The notes beneath the pieces are model-generated. The model saw only the letters and a list, made by a program, of their open reading frames with translations. It was not told the origin of the DNA and did no database searches. This document shows, one piece after another, positions 9,306 through 17,739 of a DNA stretch of 52,450 nt. The number at the start of each line of letters is the position of its first letter. Positions within the stretch are counted from its first letter, which is position 1. The stretch is from Mageeibacillus sp. UBA5734 (GTDB taxonomy: Bacteria; Bacillota; Clostridia; Saccharofermentanales; UBA5734). The position numbers were made by a program, and so were the translations under genes. Location: contig DIGA01000111.1 in the NCBI GenBank assembly GCA_002419365.1, positions 1 to 52,450 of the forward strand, read 5' to 3'.

Positions 9306-10090
9306 TTGATAATACCAGAAGATCCAGAAAACATGGCGCCCGAGCTGCTGTCATCTCCATTTTCGTTTTCCTCCTGATCTGGCAGGCCGCAACAACCTTT
9401 ACCTCACTGGGCATCCTGATGCCGTCGCCGATCATTTCACTCACCGCGTTCTTCAAAAGTTTTGTCCAGCCAATCGGGCCCTATCCGATTTTTATCCATA
9501 TCTACTGGAGCTTGGTCCGCGTGGTGCCCTTCTATATCGTCGGGGCGATTGCCGGCATCATCCTGGGCATTTCCATGGGCTGGTACAAGCCAGTTGCCGC
9601 GATTTTCCGCCCGATTTTCGAGATCTTGCGGCCGATCCCACCGATCGCCTGGATTCCGATTGCCATTGTCTGGTTCGGCCTCGGCGAAGGTTCAAAATGG
9701 TTCCTGATTTTCCTGGCTTCGTTCATGAATGTCACGATCAACTCTTTTGCCGGTGCCAGAAGCACCGACCCTGTCCTGGTGGGCTGCTCGAAAATGCTCG
9801 GTGCCTCGGACTGGCAAATCTTTACCACAGTCGTTCTGCCCGGATCGGTGCCCTATATCTTTGCCGGCTTGCAGGTCGCCCTTTCTTCCAGCTGGGCCAC
9901 CGTCGTTGCCGCTGAAATGATCCGTTCTTCCGAAGGGGTCGGCTGGATCATCATCAGCAGCCAGGAGACCAACAATTCGGTCAATACCCTGGTTGGCGTG
10001 GTCGCCATTGGTATCGTCGGCTTTTTCCTGGCCGTCATCATGCGAGAAGTGGAGGCCGTCCTGGTCAAATGGACGAAGCGAGACATATGA
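9302..10090 (+). CDS. NitT/TauT-type ABC importer, permease 2
   Basis: Second permease, 262 residues and about six helices, with its own EAA loop (GASDWQIFTTVVLPGSVPYI). It is homologous to permease 1, the two sharing AW.TIVAAE-like and RPI..ILRPIP-like segments, but each has its own sequence throughout. Its start overlaps permease 1 and its stop overlaps the first ATPase gene by four bases, so the three genes are translationally coupled. It probably pairs with permease 1 to give an asymmetric pore. Confidence 0.9.
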   Translation: MIDNTRRSRKHGARAAVISIFVFLLIWQAATTFTSLGILMPSPIISLTAFFKSFVQPIGPYPIFIHIYWSLVRVVPFYIVGAIAGIILGISMGWYKPVAAIFRPIFEILRPIPPIAWIPIAIVWFGLGEGSKWFLIFLASFMNVTINSFAGARSTDPVLVGCSKMLGASDWQIFTTVVLPGSVPYIFAGLQVALSSSWATVVAAEMIRSSEGVGWIIISSQETNNSVNTLVGVVAIGIVGFFLAVIMREVEAVLVKWTKRDI

Positions 10091-10848
10091 GTACGGAAAA
10101 ACACATCATCATAGCCAAGGGCATCAGCAAGACCTTCACCAACAAGCGTGGCTCAACCAAAGTCATCGATAAAATCGACCTCGACGTGCGCGAAAACGAG
10201 TTTCTCTGCCTGGTTGGCCCTGGCCAGTGCGGCAAGACGACGACGGTCAATGTTCTCTCAGGTCTCGAACCAGCGACCACTGGCACTGTAACGATCAATG
10301 GCAAAACCATCACCAAGCCTGGACCCGACCGCGGATTTGTCTTTCAAAGCACCGCGCTCTATCCTTGGCTGACCGTCATGGGCAATGTCGAATACGGCCC
10401 CAAGGTCCGCGGAATTAAAAAAGCCGTGCGTCGCGAGAAAGCCCAGTACTACATCAACCTGGTCGGACTGGAAGGTTTTGAGCATTCCTATCCTAATCAG
10501 CTGTCTGGCGGCATGCAGCAGCGCGTCGGCATTGCCCGGGCCTATTGCAATGAGCCGGTCGTCCTGTTCATGGACCAGCCCTTTGGCGCCCTTGACGCCC
10601 AGACCCGATACCTGATGCAGGAAGAAATCATCCGCATCTGGGAGACCGCCAAGCGCACCATCGTTTTTGTCACGAACAATATCGAAGAGGCGATTTACCT
10701 GGCTGACCGGATCGTCCTTCTGACCAATACGCCGACCCAGATCAAGAAAGAGTACAAAATCGACTTTCCCCGTCCGCGTGATTATACCGATCCGGCGTTC
10801 CTGGCCCTGCGCGAGGAAATCACCAACGAGATGGACAAGACCCTGTAG
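10087..10848 (+). CDS. ABC importer ATPase 1 (degenerate Walker B and switch)
   Basis: A 253-residue SsuB/TauB-like nucleotide-binding subunit. Walker A is GPGQCGKTT (about residue 45), the Q-loop is FQS, the signature LSGGMQQR is intact. Walker B reads VLFMDQPFGALD, so the catalytic glutamate after the Asp is glutamine (codon CAG). The switch reads VTNNIEEA, with Asn where the family has His (codon AAC). ATG at 10087 is preferred over the Met at 10069 because it makes the usual ATGA overlap with permease 2. Family knowledge predicts that this subunit binds ATP but hydrolyses it poorly at its own Walker motifs; see the partner ATPase. Confidence 0.9.
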   Translation: MSTEKHIIIAKGISKTFTNKRGSTKVIDKIDLDVRENEFLCLVGPGQCGKTTTVNVLSGLEPATTGTVTINGKTITKPGPDRGFVFQSTALYPWLTVMGNVEYGPKVRGIKKAVRREKAQYYINLVGLEGFEHSYPNQLSGGMQQRVGIARAYCNEPVVLFMDQPFGALDAQTRYLMQEEIIRIWETAKRTIVFVTNNIEEAIYLADRIVLLTNTPTQIKKEYKIDFPRPRDYTDPAFLALREEITNEMDKTL

Positions 10849-10861
10849 GAGGACGTGAGAC

Positions 10862-11602
10862 GTGGACAATCCCAAAGTCAAAGTCATCAACCTGACCAAG
10901 AAATTCGGCGACCTGCTTGTCCTGGATGATGTCTCGTTTGAAGTCGCAGAAAAAGAATTCATGTGTGTCGTCGGTCCGACCGGCTGTGGCAAAACGACCT
11001 TTCTCAACAGCCTGACCAAGCTCTATTTGCCGACCTCCGGTGAGATCCTCGTCAACGGTGAGCCGGTCGATATGAAAAAGAATAATATCTCCTATATTTT
11101 CCAGGAACAGTCGACCATGCCCTGGCTCACCGTTGAGGAAAATGTTGGAATCGGACTGAAGATCAAAGGGGTCAATAGCAAAGATAAAAAGGAAGCCGTC
11201 GACGAGGTGCTCGACATCGTCGGCCTGAATGATTTCCGCAAATACTACCCCAATGAACTGTCGGCCAGCATGCTGCAGCGCGTCGTCATTGCCCGGGCAT
11301 TCGCCACCAAGCCGGAACTGCTACTGATGGATGAGCCTTACGGCCAGCTCGACATCGAACTGCGCTTCAAACTCGAGGACGAGCTGATCAAGCTCTGGCA
11401 GCGCACCCAGACAACCGTGCTGTTCATCACCCATAACATCGAAGAAGCCGTCTACCTGAGCGAAAAAATCCTTGTCCTGACCAATAAGCCGACTAAGATC
11501 AAGAAGATCATCGATAATCACCTGCCCCGGCCCAGAAACGTCGTCGATCCGGAATTCATCAAGCTGAGGAATGAAGTGACCGAACTGATCAAATGGTGGT
11601 AA
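10862..11602 (+). CDS. ABC importer ATPase 2 (degenerate signature)
   Basis: A 246-residue partner ATPase. Walker A (GPTGCGKTT), Walker B with catalytic Glu (LLLMDEPYGQLD) and switch His (FITHNIEEA) are all normal. The signature motif reads LSASMLQR instead of LSGGxQQR. In an ATPase heterodimer this signature faces ATPase 1's Walker motifs, so all the defects of both subunits fall in one site, while the other site (MDEP/THN here plus LSGG of ATPase 1) is canonical. GTG start with GGAGG upstream, 13 bases after ATPase 1. The stop is immediately followed by the first sulfatase gene. Confidence 0.9.
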   Translation: MDNPKVKVINLTKKFGDLLVLDDVSFEVAEKEFMCVVGPTGCGKTTFLNSLTKLYLPTSGEILVNGEPVDMKKNNISYIFQEQSTMPWLTVEENVGIGLKIKGVNSKDKKEAVDEVLDIVGLNDFRKYYPNELSASMLQRVVIARAFATKPELLLMDEPYGQLDIELRFKLEDELIKLWQRTQTTVLFITHNIEEAVYLSEKILVLTNKPTKIKKIIDNHLPRPRNVVDPEFIKLRNEVTELIKWW

Positions 11603-11606
11603 ATGC

Positions 11607-13145
11607 ATGAAAACGATCTTCATCCTGTGCGACACCCTGAACCTGCGGATGCTGTCAGCCTATCATTCGACGGATCCAGCCCTGACCCCCAACATCGACC
11701 GGCTGGCTCGCCGCGGTGTTGTCTTTGATAGCCATTGGTGTGGTTCGGCGCCCTGCATGCCGGCCCGCCGCGATATCATGACCGGACGACTCAGTCTGCT
11801 GGAAAAGCCCTGGGGCGGGATCGAGCCGTTTGATCAATCGCTGCAGTGCATTCTCAGCACCATCACTAACACGCATACCCAGATGTTCAGTGACCATGCG
11901 CACTACCTCATCCCGGGTGGCGAGAATTACACCAAAGGGTTTACAGCCTGGGATGTGCAGCGTGGCCAGGAGGGTGATCCCGTCTGGGTGCGCCCCGGCA
12001 AGGTCGGTATCCGTCCAGATATTCGACCTGCAGGCTACAAGGGGGCCTATTCTGAGGCCGAACGCGAGAACCGCAGCCGGTTTCACACCGAATACGATTA
12101 TCCGAGCGTGAAAACGATGTGGAATGCCGCCCAGTGGCTTGATGACAATGCCGGGGCGGACAACTTTTTCCTTTGGGTCGAAGCCTTCGATCCCCATGAG
12201 CCCTACGACTGCCCCAAATATTACCTGGACCTGTATGAAAAAGAAGGGGACTATGACGGACCGGATTTCACCCATCCATCCTATGCCCCCAATGAGTTTG
12301 ATGCAGCGGAAACCATGCATCTGCGCCGCCGCTGCAAGGCCTTGATGACCATGACGGACCGTCATCTGGGAGAGATCCTCGATGTGCTGGACAAGCACGG
12401 AATGTGGCAGGACACCCTGGTGATCTTTACAACCGACCATGGCTTCCATCTCGGTGAGCACGGCTATATGGCCAAGAATTACATGCCGCCGTATAACGAG
12501 GTCTTCCATATTCCGCTGATCGTGGCGGCCCCGGGGATCGAACCTGGCCGCTGCCCGGCGGTGACTCAAAACGTCGATGTCTTGCCGACTGTCCTGGAGT
12601 TTTTCGGCATCGGACTGGAAGTCATGCAGTATCCGATCCATGGGAAAAGCCTGTTTGGACTGTTGCGCCGCGAGGTCACGAGTGTGCGGGACGGTGCCAT
12701 TTATGGCTATTTTGGCAAAGAAGTGGCCTATACCGATGGCCGCTACACCTATTTCCGCGCGGCCCGGGACGAATCGAACGAACCGCTTTTCATGTACAGC
12801 TCGGTCAATTCCGTGCTGCGCCAGTATCTCGGAGCCAATGATGCGGTGCGTGTCGAAGACTATGACCAAATCGAAATGGGCCGTTTTTTGGAATGGACCC
12901 GGTATCCCCTCTACCGTTTCCCCGCATCCATCGTCAATTTCTCGAATTGGACCCAGAATTTCCAGGGCCGCAAAGCCTACAACCAGCATTCACTGCTGTT
13001 TGATCTGCAGTCAGACTACAACCAGGAGCATCCGATCCTGGATGAGCAACTGGAGGAAGAACTGATCACCAAGCTTCGTGCCTGTATGGAAGCGCACCAG
13101 AGTCCGAAAGAACAGTATCTGCGCCTGGGTATCGGACAGCCCTGA
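11607..13145 (+). CDS. Sulfatase A (CMPAR type, cytoplasmic)
   Basis: A 512-residue enzyme of the alkaline phosphatase superfamily, predicted to hydrolyse sulfate esters. The formylglycine motif is CMPAR in GSAPCMPARRDIMTGR (about residues 47-62), where the Cys must be oxidised to formylglycine. Metal ligands are suggested by FILCDTLN at the N-terminus and TTDHGFHLGEHG (about residue 275). There is no signal peptide, so it works inside the cell on imported substrate. It starts 4 bases after the ATPase 2 stop and is part of the importer operon. Close paralogue of the enzyme at 14601-16133. The first metal-site motif has one Asp (CDTLN) rather than the DD of classical arylsulfatases. Substrate unknown. 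Confidence 0.88.
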   Translation: MKTIFILCDTLNLRMLSAYHSTDPALTPNIDRLARRGVVFDSHWCGSAPCMPARRDIMTGRLSLLEKPWGGIEPFDQSLQCILSTITNTHTQMFSDHAHYLIPGGENYTKGFTAWDVQRGQEGDPVWVRPGKVGIRPDIRPAGYKGAYSEAERENRSRFHTEYDYPSVKTMWNAAQWLDDNAGADNFFLWVEAFDPHEPYDCPKYYLDLYEKEGDYDGPDFTHPSYAPNEFDAAETMHLRRRCKALMTMTDRHLGEILDVLDKHGMWQDTLVIFTTDHGFHLGEHGYMAKNYMPPYNEVFHIPLIVAAPGIEPGRCPAVTQNVDVLPTVLEFFGIGLEVMQYPIHGKSLFGLLRREVTSVRDGAIYGYFGKEVAYTDGRYTYFRAARDESNEPLFMYSSVNSVLRQYLGANDAVRVEDYDQIEMGRFLEWTRYPLYRFPASIVNFSNWTQNFQGRKAYNQHSLLFDLQSDYNQEHPILDEQLEEELITKLRACMEAHQSPKEQYLRLGIGQP

Positions 13146-13169
13146 GCCATCAAGAGAAAGGAATTCCAT

Positions 13170-14585
13170 ATGCAACCCAATATCGTCCTGTTCAATTGTG
13201 ATGACCTCGGCTATGGCGACCTCGGCTGCTATGGCTCGACCAAAAACGACACCCCCTATCTCGACCGTCTGGCTGCTGAAGGCCGCCAGTTCAACTCGTT
13301 TTATGTAGCTTCGCCCGTCTGCACTCCGTCACGTGGGGCCCTGATGACCGGTTGCTATCCGCCGCGTATTGGCTTTGGTGCTTTCCATGGCGACTGGGTG
13401 CTCTTTCCCGGGGATGATATCGGTCTCAATCCGAGTGAAATCACGATCGCGCGATTGCTGAAAAATGCCGGTTACGCGACGATGCATGTTGGCAAATGGC
13501 ATTGTGGCGATCAGCCGGATTTCCTGCCGACGCACCATGGCTTTGATGACTACTATGGCCTGCCCTACAGCAATGACATGGCTCCGTCGGAAACCCGCCC
13601 GACCCAGCCACCGCTGCCCCTGCTCCATGGTGACACCGTCATCGAACAGCAGCCGGACCAATGCTCCCTGACCGAACGCTATGTCGAAAAGAGCATCGAT
13701 TTCATCCGCCAGAACCAGGACCAGCCGTTCTTCCTGTATTTTGCCCACATGCATGTCCATCTGCCGCTCTACGCGCCGCAGCATTTCGTGAAACAATCCA
13801 GGAATGGCGATTATGGCGCCTGTGTGCTGGCCATTGACTGGGCTGCCAGAGCGGTCGTCCATGCCTTGGAGCAGATGGGCTTGCGCGAAAACACGATCGT
13901 CATTTTCACCTCGGACAATGGTTCGCGCAACGACTTTGGCGAAAGCAACGGCCCCCTGCGCGGGTCGAAAGCGACGACTTGGGAAGGCGGCCAGCGAGTT
14001 CCGTTCATCATCAACTGGCCAGGCCAGATCCAGCCAAGCATCAGTGATGCCTTGCTGAGCTCGCTCGAGCTCTATCCGACTCTGGCCCGGATCGGTGGTG
14101 CCGCGCTCCCGACGGACCGGGTCATCGACGGCCTCGATGCAACCGACCTGCTGCTTGGTAAGACCGAGCAGTCGCCGCGGGAAACCTTTTTCTACTACAT
14201 GTGCAACAACCTCGAGGCCGTGCGCCAGGGCCCCTGGAAGCTGCACGTCTCGCGCCGTCCCGCAGCAGGCAAACCATCGAGCACCCACGATGGCACCACC
14301 AGCTCCAAGCCCGTCATCGACCAGAACGAGGCAGTCATGGAGCTCTATAACCTCGATGACGACATTGGCGAGACCACCAATGTTTACGACCAGCATCCCG
14401 ATATCGTGGCCCGCCTGATGGTTGAGGTGGAAGCCTGCCGCCAGGACCTGGGTGACGAATTCACCAAGACCCTGCCCAGCCGCAGCCGCCCGATCGGCAA
14501 GGTCGAGAACGCCAAGCCGTTGACAGAATACGATCCCAACCATCCCTATATTATCGCCCTGTATGATCGCAACGAAGTCGGCTAA
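13170..14585 (+). CDS. Sulfatase B (arylsulfatase A-like, CTPSR type)
   Basis: A 471-residue classical type I sulfatase. Metal ligands: NCDDLGYGDLGCYG at the N-terminus; formylglycine motif CTPSR in ASPVCTPSRGALMTG (about residue 51); GYATMHVGKWHCGD (Lys/His contacts); and TSDNGSRNDFG (Asp-Asn pair). It lacks a signal peptide, unlike many arylsulfatases, so it should act in the cytoplasm. It differs in subfamily from its two neighbours, which suggests that the imported compound carries more than one kind of sulfate ester or that the locus handles several substrates. AAAGGAA lies just before the ATG; 24 bases separate it from sulfatase A. Confidence 0.9.
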   Translation: MQPNIVLFNCDDLGYGDLGCYGSTKNDTPYLDRLAAEGRQFNSFYVASPVCTPSRGALMTGCYPPRIGFGAFHGDWVLFPGDDIGLNPSEITIARLLKNAGYATMHVGKWHCGDQPDFLPTHHGFDDYYGLPYSNDMAPSETRPTQPPLPLLHGDTVIEQQPDQCSLTERYVEKSIDFIRQNQDQPFFLYFAHMHVHLPLYAPQHFVKQSRNGDYGACVLAIDWAARAVVHALEQMGLRENTIVIFTSDNGSRNDFGESNGPLRGSKATTWEGGQRVPFIINWPGQIQPSISDALLSSLELYPTLARIGGAALPTDRVIDGLDATDLLLGKTEQSPRETFFYYMCNNLEAVRQGPWKLHVSRRPAAGKPSSTHDGTTSSKPVIDQNEAVMELYNLDDDIGETTNVYDQHPDIVARLMVEVEACRQDLGDEFTKTLPSRSRPIGKVENAKPLTEYDPNHPYIIALYDRNEVG

Positions 14586-14600
14586 AGGAGACTCTCTGCC

Positions 14601-16133
14601 ATGACACCGGCTATGAAAACACACCCGGATCAAGCAGCAAAACGAGTTTTAGTGATCTTGATGGACAGCCTGAACCGGCGGTTTTTACCTGCCTATGGCA
14701 ACCCGGAGGTCCAGACACCGAATATCGACCGCCTGGCAGCAGTAAGCAGTGTATTTGACCGTCATTATGTCGGCTCAGCGCCCTGCATGCCGGCCCGGCA
14801 TGATCTTTTGACCGGCCGGCTTGATTTCCTCGAGCGCAACTGGGCCCCGGTCCAGCCTTTTGATGTCACCTTGCCGGATGTCCTCAAAAGGAATGGCATC
14901 TTTTCGCACCTGGTGACCGACCATTACCATTATTTCCACCTCGGCGGCGAAAACTACCCCTATGTATTCGGCTCGTGGGACTTCATCCGGGGCCAGGAAC
15001 ATGACACTCTGGTTTCTGATCTCGGCCCCTTCCAGATCCGGGAACATTATGGCAACAATTCGTGCCAGTACGAACGCAACCGGGCCACTTTCCACAGTGA
15101 GGCGGATTATCCGTCACCTCGCACATTGCAGCATGCAGCCGACTGGATCGATCAGCACCACGAACAGGACTGGTTCTTGCTGGTCGATTCATTCGACCCC
15201 CACGAACCGTTTGATGTGCCTGATGAGGATCCTGATCTGATGTCGGATGGCTATACGGACAAGCTGTTCTATTGGCCGCCCTATGGCGATTCTGGTGTGG
15301 TGCCGGAGAACGCCCTGGCCCATGCCCGCAAACGCTATGAAGCCACGCTCAAAATGTCCGACCGCTGGCTGGGCCGTGTGCTTGATGTGCTCGATAAGCA
15401 TCAGCTCTGGGAAGACACCCTGGTCATCCTGACCACCGACCATGGGTTCATGCTCGGGGAAAAGCAGCTGCTGGGCAAGAACTATATGCCGGCCTACAAC
15501 GAGGTCTACCAGATCCCGCTCATGGTCCATGTGCCTGGCCAGACCAGCCAGACTCGCACCAATGCGCTGACCCAGAACATCGATCTGTTCCCGACCATCC
15601 TCGAACATCTGGGCATCGACAGCAAGCATCTGCGCAACCCGATCCATGGCCAGAGCCTGCTGCCCCTGCTGCGCGGCGAAGATACGCCTTGGCGCGATGC
15701 TGTGATCTACGGCATGTTCGGCCGCCAGGTCAATCTCTGTGACGGCCGCTACACCTATTTCCGTTCGGCTGTGCGACCGGACAATACCCCGCTTTCGGTC
15801 TACACAGCGATGCCAAGTACAATCAACCACTACTGGGACCCAGAGCATCTCTCCGACATCAGGCTGATTGAGGCTGGACGATTTCTCAGCTGGACCGACT
15901 ATCCGGTTTTCAAGATTCCGAACATCATCACCCAGCTGTCTGATTTCTCGCATGATTTCAAGCAACGGGACGAGATCGTGGCCCACAACCTGTTGTTTGA
16001 TCTCGAGAGCGATCCGAACCAGGAGCATCCGCTTGCCGACCCTGGCCTGGAGCAGGCGCTGTGCCAGAAGCTGAGCCAGGTCATGATTGCGCATGACTCG
16101 CCACCCGAGCAATTCGAACGATTGGGGATCTGA
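14601..16133 (+). CDS. Sulfatase C (CMPAR type, paralogue of sulfatase A)
   Basis: A 510-residue sulfatase sharing with sulfatase A the segments GSAPCMPAR (about residue 59), NYMPAYNEVYQIPLMVHVPG and TTDHGFMLGEKQ, plus overall length. The N-terminal metal motif reads ILMDSLNRRF. There is no signal peptide. The two probably arose by duplication and took up different regioisomers or substrates; which ones cannot be told. AAAGGAG sits 10 bases before the ATG. It is the last large gene of the operon that begins at 7308, followed by two tiny ORFs and a terminator. Confidence 0.88.
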   Translation: MTPAMKTHPDQAAKRVLVILMDSLNRRFLPAYGNPEVQTPNIDRLAAVSSVFDRHYVGSAPCMPARHDLLTGRLDFLERNWAPVQPFDVTLPDVLKRNGIFSHLVTDHYHYFHLGGENYPYVFGSWDFIRGQEHDTLVSDLGPFQIREHYGNNSCQYERNRATFHSEADYPSPRTLQHAADWIDQHHEQDWFLLVDSFDPHEPFDVPDEDPDLMSDGYTDKLFYWPPYGDSGVVPENALAHARKRYEATLKMSDRWLGRVLDVLDKHQLWEDTLVILTTDHGFMLGEKQLLGKNYMPAYNEVYQIPLMVHVPGQTSQTRTNALTQNIDLFPTILEHLGIDSKHLRNPIHGQSLLPLLRGEDTPWRDAVIYGMFGRQVNLCDGRYTYFRSAVRPDNTPLSVYTAMPSTINHYWDPEHLSDIRLIEAGRFLSWTDYPVFKIPNIITQLSDFSHDFKQRDEIVAHNLLFDLESDPNQEHPLADPGLEQALCQKLSQVMIAHDSPPEQFERLGI

Positions 16134-16135
16134 AC

Positions 16136-16204
16136 ATGAAACGCATCCTCCGCCGGCGCCTGCGCGAGTTTGCCCGCCAGGCCGGGGAAGGGGAGATCTT
16201 GTGA
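16136..16204 (+). CDS. Small basic peptide ORF, 22 codons
   Basis: An ATG two bases after the sulfatase C stop opens a 22-codon frame rich in Arg (begins MKRILRRRLREF, ends GEGEIL). Its stop overlaps the GTG of the next tiny ORF by four bases. Its position and coupling suggest translation, but the ribosome site is weak and such short frames arise by chance. Not recognised. Confidence 0.3.
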   Translation: MKRILRRRLREFARQAGEGEIL

Positions 16205-16263
16205 ATGACCTCAATCCTATGACGTCTGGCTCTGATGGTGGTTGGAGCCTGTACGACCCATAG
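16201..16263 (+). CDS. Small peptide ORF, 20 codons (MNDLNPMTSGSDGGWSLYDP)
   Basis: A GTG start preceded by a purine-rich ribosome site (GGAAGGGGAG, 5 bases away) reads MNDLNPMTSGSDGGWSLYDP and stops before the operon terminator. It overlaps the previous tiny ORF by four bases. It lies just before a radical SAM/SPASM gene, an enzyme class that includes peptide-modifying maturases. The neighbour looks like a sulfatase maturase, so a link to the peptide is speculative. No known peptide family recognised. Confidence 0.35.
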   Translation: MNDLNPMTSGSDGGWSLYDP

Positions 16264-16312
16264 GCCTTGCCCGGTGAATCCCCTCCTCCTCGCCGGGTGC
16301 TCCAGAAAAAGA

Positions 16313-16343
16313 GTGGCTGCTTCCTTGCGAGGCGGCCACTTTT
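16313..16343 (+). terminator. Terminator of the importer-sulfatase operon
   Basis: GTGGCTGCTT (16313-16322) pairs with AGGCGGCCAC (16330-16339; two G-U pairs) and is followed by TTTT. It ends the operon that starts at 7308 and isolates it from the maturase gene. Confidence 0.65.
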
Positions 16344-16348
16344 ATGCT

Positions 16349-16377
16349 TTGTCAGTGATGCTATCCCATGCGATAAT
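16349..16377 (+). promoter_or_regulatory. Promoter of the sulfatase maturase gene
   Basis: TTGTCA (16349-16354) and GATAAT (16372-16377) with a 17-base spacer, right after the terminator. The maturase is therefore expressed on its own, which fits a protein needed also by the sulfatase of locus II. Confidence 0.6.
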
Positions 16378-16430
16378 CATGAATGAATGCTTGAATACTC
16401 AGTTTGCCTAGCCTTTTGGAGGACCATCTC

Positions 16431-17567
16431 TTGAAATCACTCAGCCTTTTGATCAAACCTGCTTCTGGCAATTGCCAGCTGCGCTGCCGCTATTGCTTCT
16501 ACGAAAATGTCACTGAGTCGCGCCAGACGGCCAATTATGGCGTGATGAAAGATGAGACACTCGACCTGCTGGTCAGAAAAGCTATAGCTGAAACCACGGA
16601 CCAGTGCTCCTTTGCCTTCCAGGGAGGGGAACCAACGCTGGTCGGCCTTGATTTCTACCGCGATCTGATCAAGCTTCAGGACAAATATCGGGTGGAGTAC
16701 CAGAAAAAATCGCTGGTGATCCATAATGCGATCCAGACCAATGGCATGCTGCTCGATGACGACTGGTGTGCTTTCCTGGCCCAGCACAAATTCCTGGTCG
16801 GCTTGTCACTCGATGGCGACAAGGATATCCATGACCTGAACCGGGTCGATGCCGCCGGCAAAGGAACTTACAACCGGGTGATAAAGGCCGCTCGTCTTTT
16901 AGAGAAGCACAAGGTCGAGTTCAATATCCTGGTGGTCGTCACCCGCGAACTGGCTCGCCGGGCCAAGCACGTCTACCATGCCCTCGTCAACAATGGCTTT
17001 CGTTACCTGCAGTTCATCCCCTGCATCGATGATTTTGGCCAGGAGCCAGGATCCAGTCCATATTCACTGACGGCTGAACGCTATGGTGAATTCCTGAAGA
17101 ATCTCTTTGATGAATGGTACAAGGACTTCATGGCCGGGCGCTACATCAGCATCCGCCATTTCGACAACTGGATCCACATGCTCCAGGGCCAGCCACCGGA
17201 AACCTGCAGCATGAGCGGCCGTTGCACCTGCTATGGCGTCATCGAGGCAGACGGCAGCGTCTACCCCTGTGACTTTTATGTCCTCGACGAATGGCGGCTT
17301 GGCTCGATCAAGGACAGCTCCTTTGCAGACTTGCTCACCAGCCAGTTGGCCCAGGAATTTGTCCAGATGTCCTGGCCGATGGCCCCCAAATGCCAGTCCT
17401 GCCAGTATTATCCCATCTGCCGCGGCGGATGCCGGCGCGACCGTGAACCGCTCCAGCTGGGCGAGGGACAGGATGCCAGCCTCAATGTGTACTGCGACGG
17501 CTACCTGGCCTTTTTCGACCACACCCTGGGCCGGATGCAGCAGATCGCGCGGATGATTCAACGGTAA
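16431..17567 (+). CDS. Anaerobic sulfatase-maturating enzyme (radical SAM, SPASM)
   Basis: A 378-residue radical SAM enzyme that oxidises the active-site Cys (or Ser) of sulfatases to formylglycine without oxygen. It shows the SAM cluster motif CQLRCRYCFY (about residue 15), FAFQGGEPTLVG typical of anSMEs, and the SPASM cluster cysteines in CSMSGRCTCYGVIEADGSVYPCDFY and CQSCQYYPICRGGC. The start is a TTG at 16431 with GGAGGA seven bases upstream, giving MKSLSLLIKPAS, the usual anSME beginning; an earlier in-frame TTG at 16404 has no ribosome site. Placed between three sulfatases and a TauE/SafE gene, it should serve all four CxPxR sulfatases in the window. Confidence 0.93.
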   Translation: MKSLSLLIKPASGNCQLRCRYCFYENVTESRQTANYGVMKDETLDLLVRKAIAETTDQCSFAFQGGEPTLVGLDFYRDLIKLQDKYRVEYQKKSLVIHNAIQTNGMLLDDDWCAFLAQHKFLVGLSLDGDKDIHDLNRVDAAGKGTYNRVIKAARLLEKHKVEFNILVVVTRELARRAKHVYHALVNNGFRYLQFIPCIDDFGQEPGSSPYSLTAERYGEFLKNLFDEWYKDFMAGRYISIRHFDNWIHMLQGQPPETCSMSGRCTCYGVIEADGSVYPCDFYVLDEWRLGSIKDSSFADLLTSQLAQEFVQMSWPMAPKCQSCQYYPICRGGCRRDREPLQLGEGQDASLNVYCDGYLAFFDHTLGRMQQIARMIQR

Positions 17568-17584
17568 ACGATCGCCTGAATTGT

Positions 17585-17613
17585 TTGCCAGGTCATTTAA
17601 AATGTCAGATTAT
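17585..17613 (+). promoter_or_regulatory. Possible promoter of the first TauE/SafE gene
   Basis: TTGCCA (17585-17590) and GATTAT (17608-17613) are spaced by 17 bases in the 172-base gap after the maturase gene. No terminator is visible between the genes, so read-through from the maturase promoter is also possible. Confidence 0.4.
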
Positions 17614-17739
17614 CCATACTTGAAGTCGGATTCATGGGTTGAATCATTCCTGCAATCTGGTGGACAATGGGACTGTTTGATGGTTGCTCCAGCAAGATGA
17701 TCGATTTGACATCCCATTCTCGAAAGGAATTTTACTGCC

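Noticed and set aside
11655..12989. Long minus-strand frame opposite sulfatase A (and similar ones opposite the other sulfatases and the MDR gene)
   Set aside because: Mirror frames of real genes; no recognisable domains and no starts with ribosome sites.
16404..17567. The radical SAM gene as a RiPP maturase acting on the micro-ORF peptide
   Set aside because: Sequence features (FAFQGGEPTL, cysteine spacing, sulfatase neighbours) fit an anaerobic sulfatase maturase better, and the gene has its own promoter beyond a terminator. Kept only as a side hypothesis.
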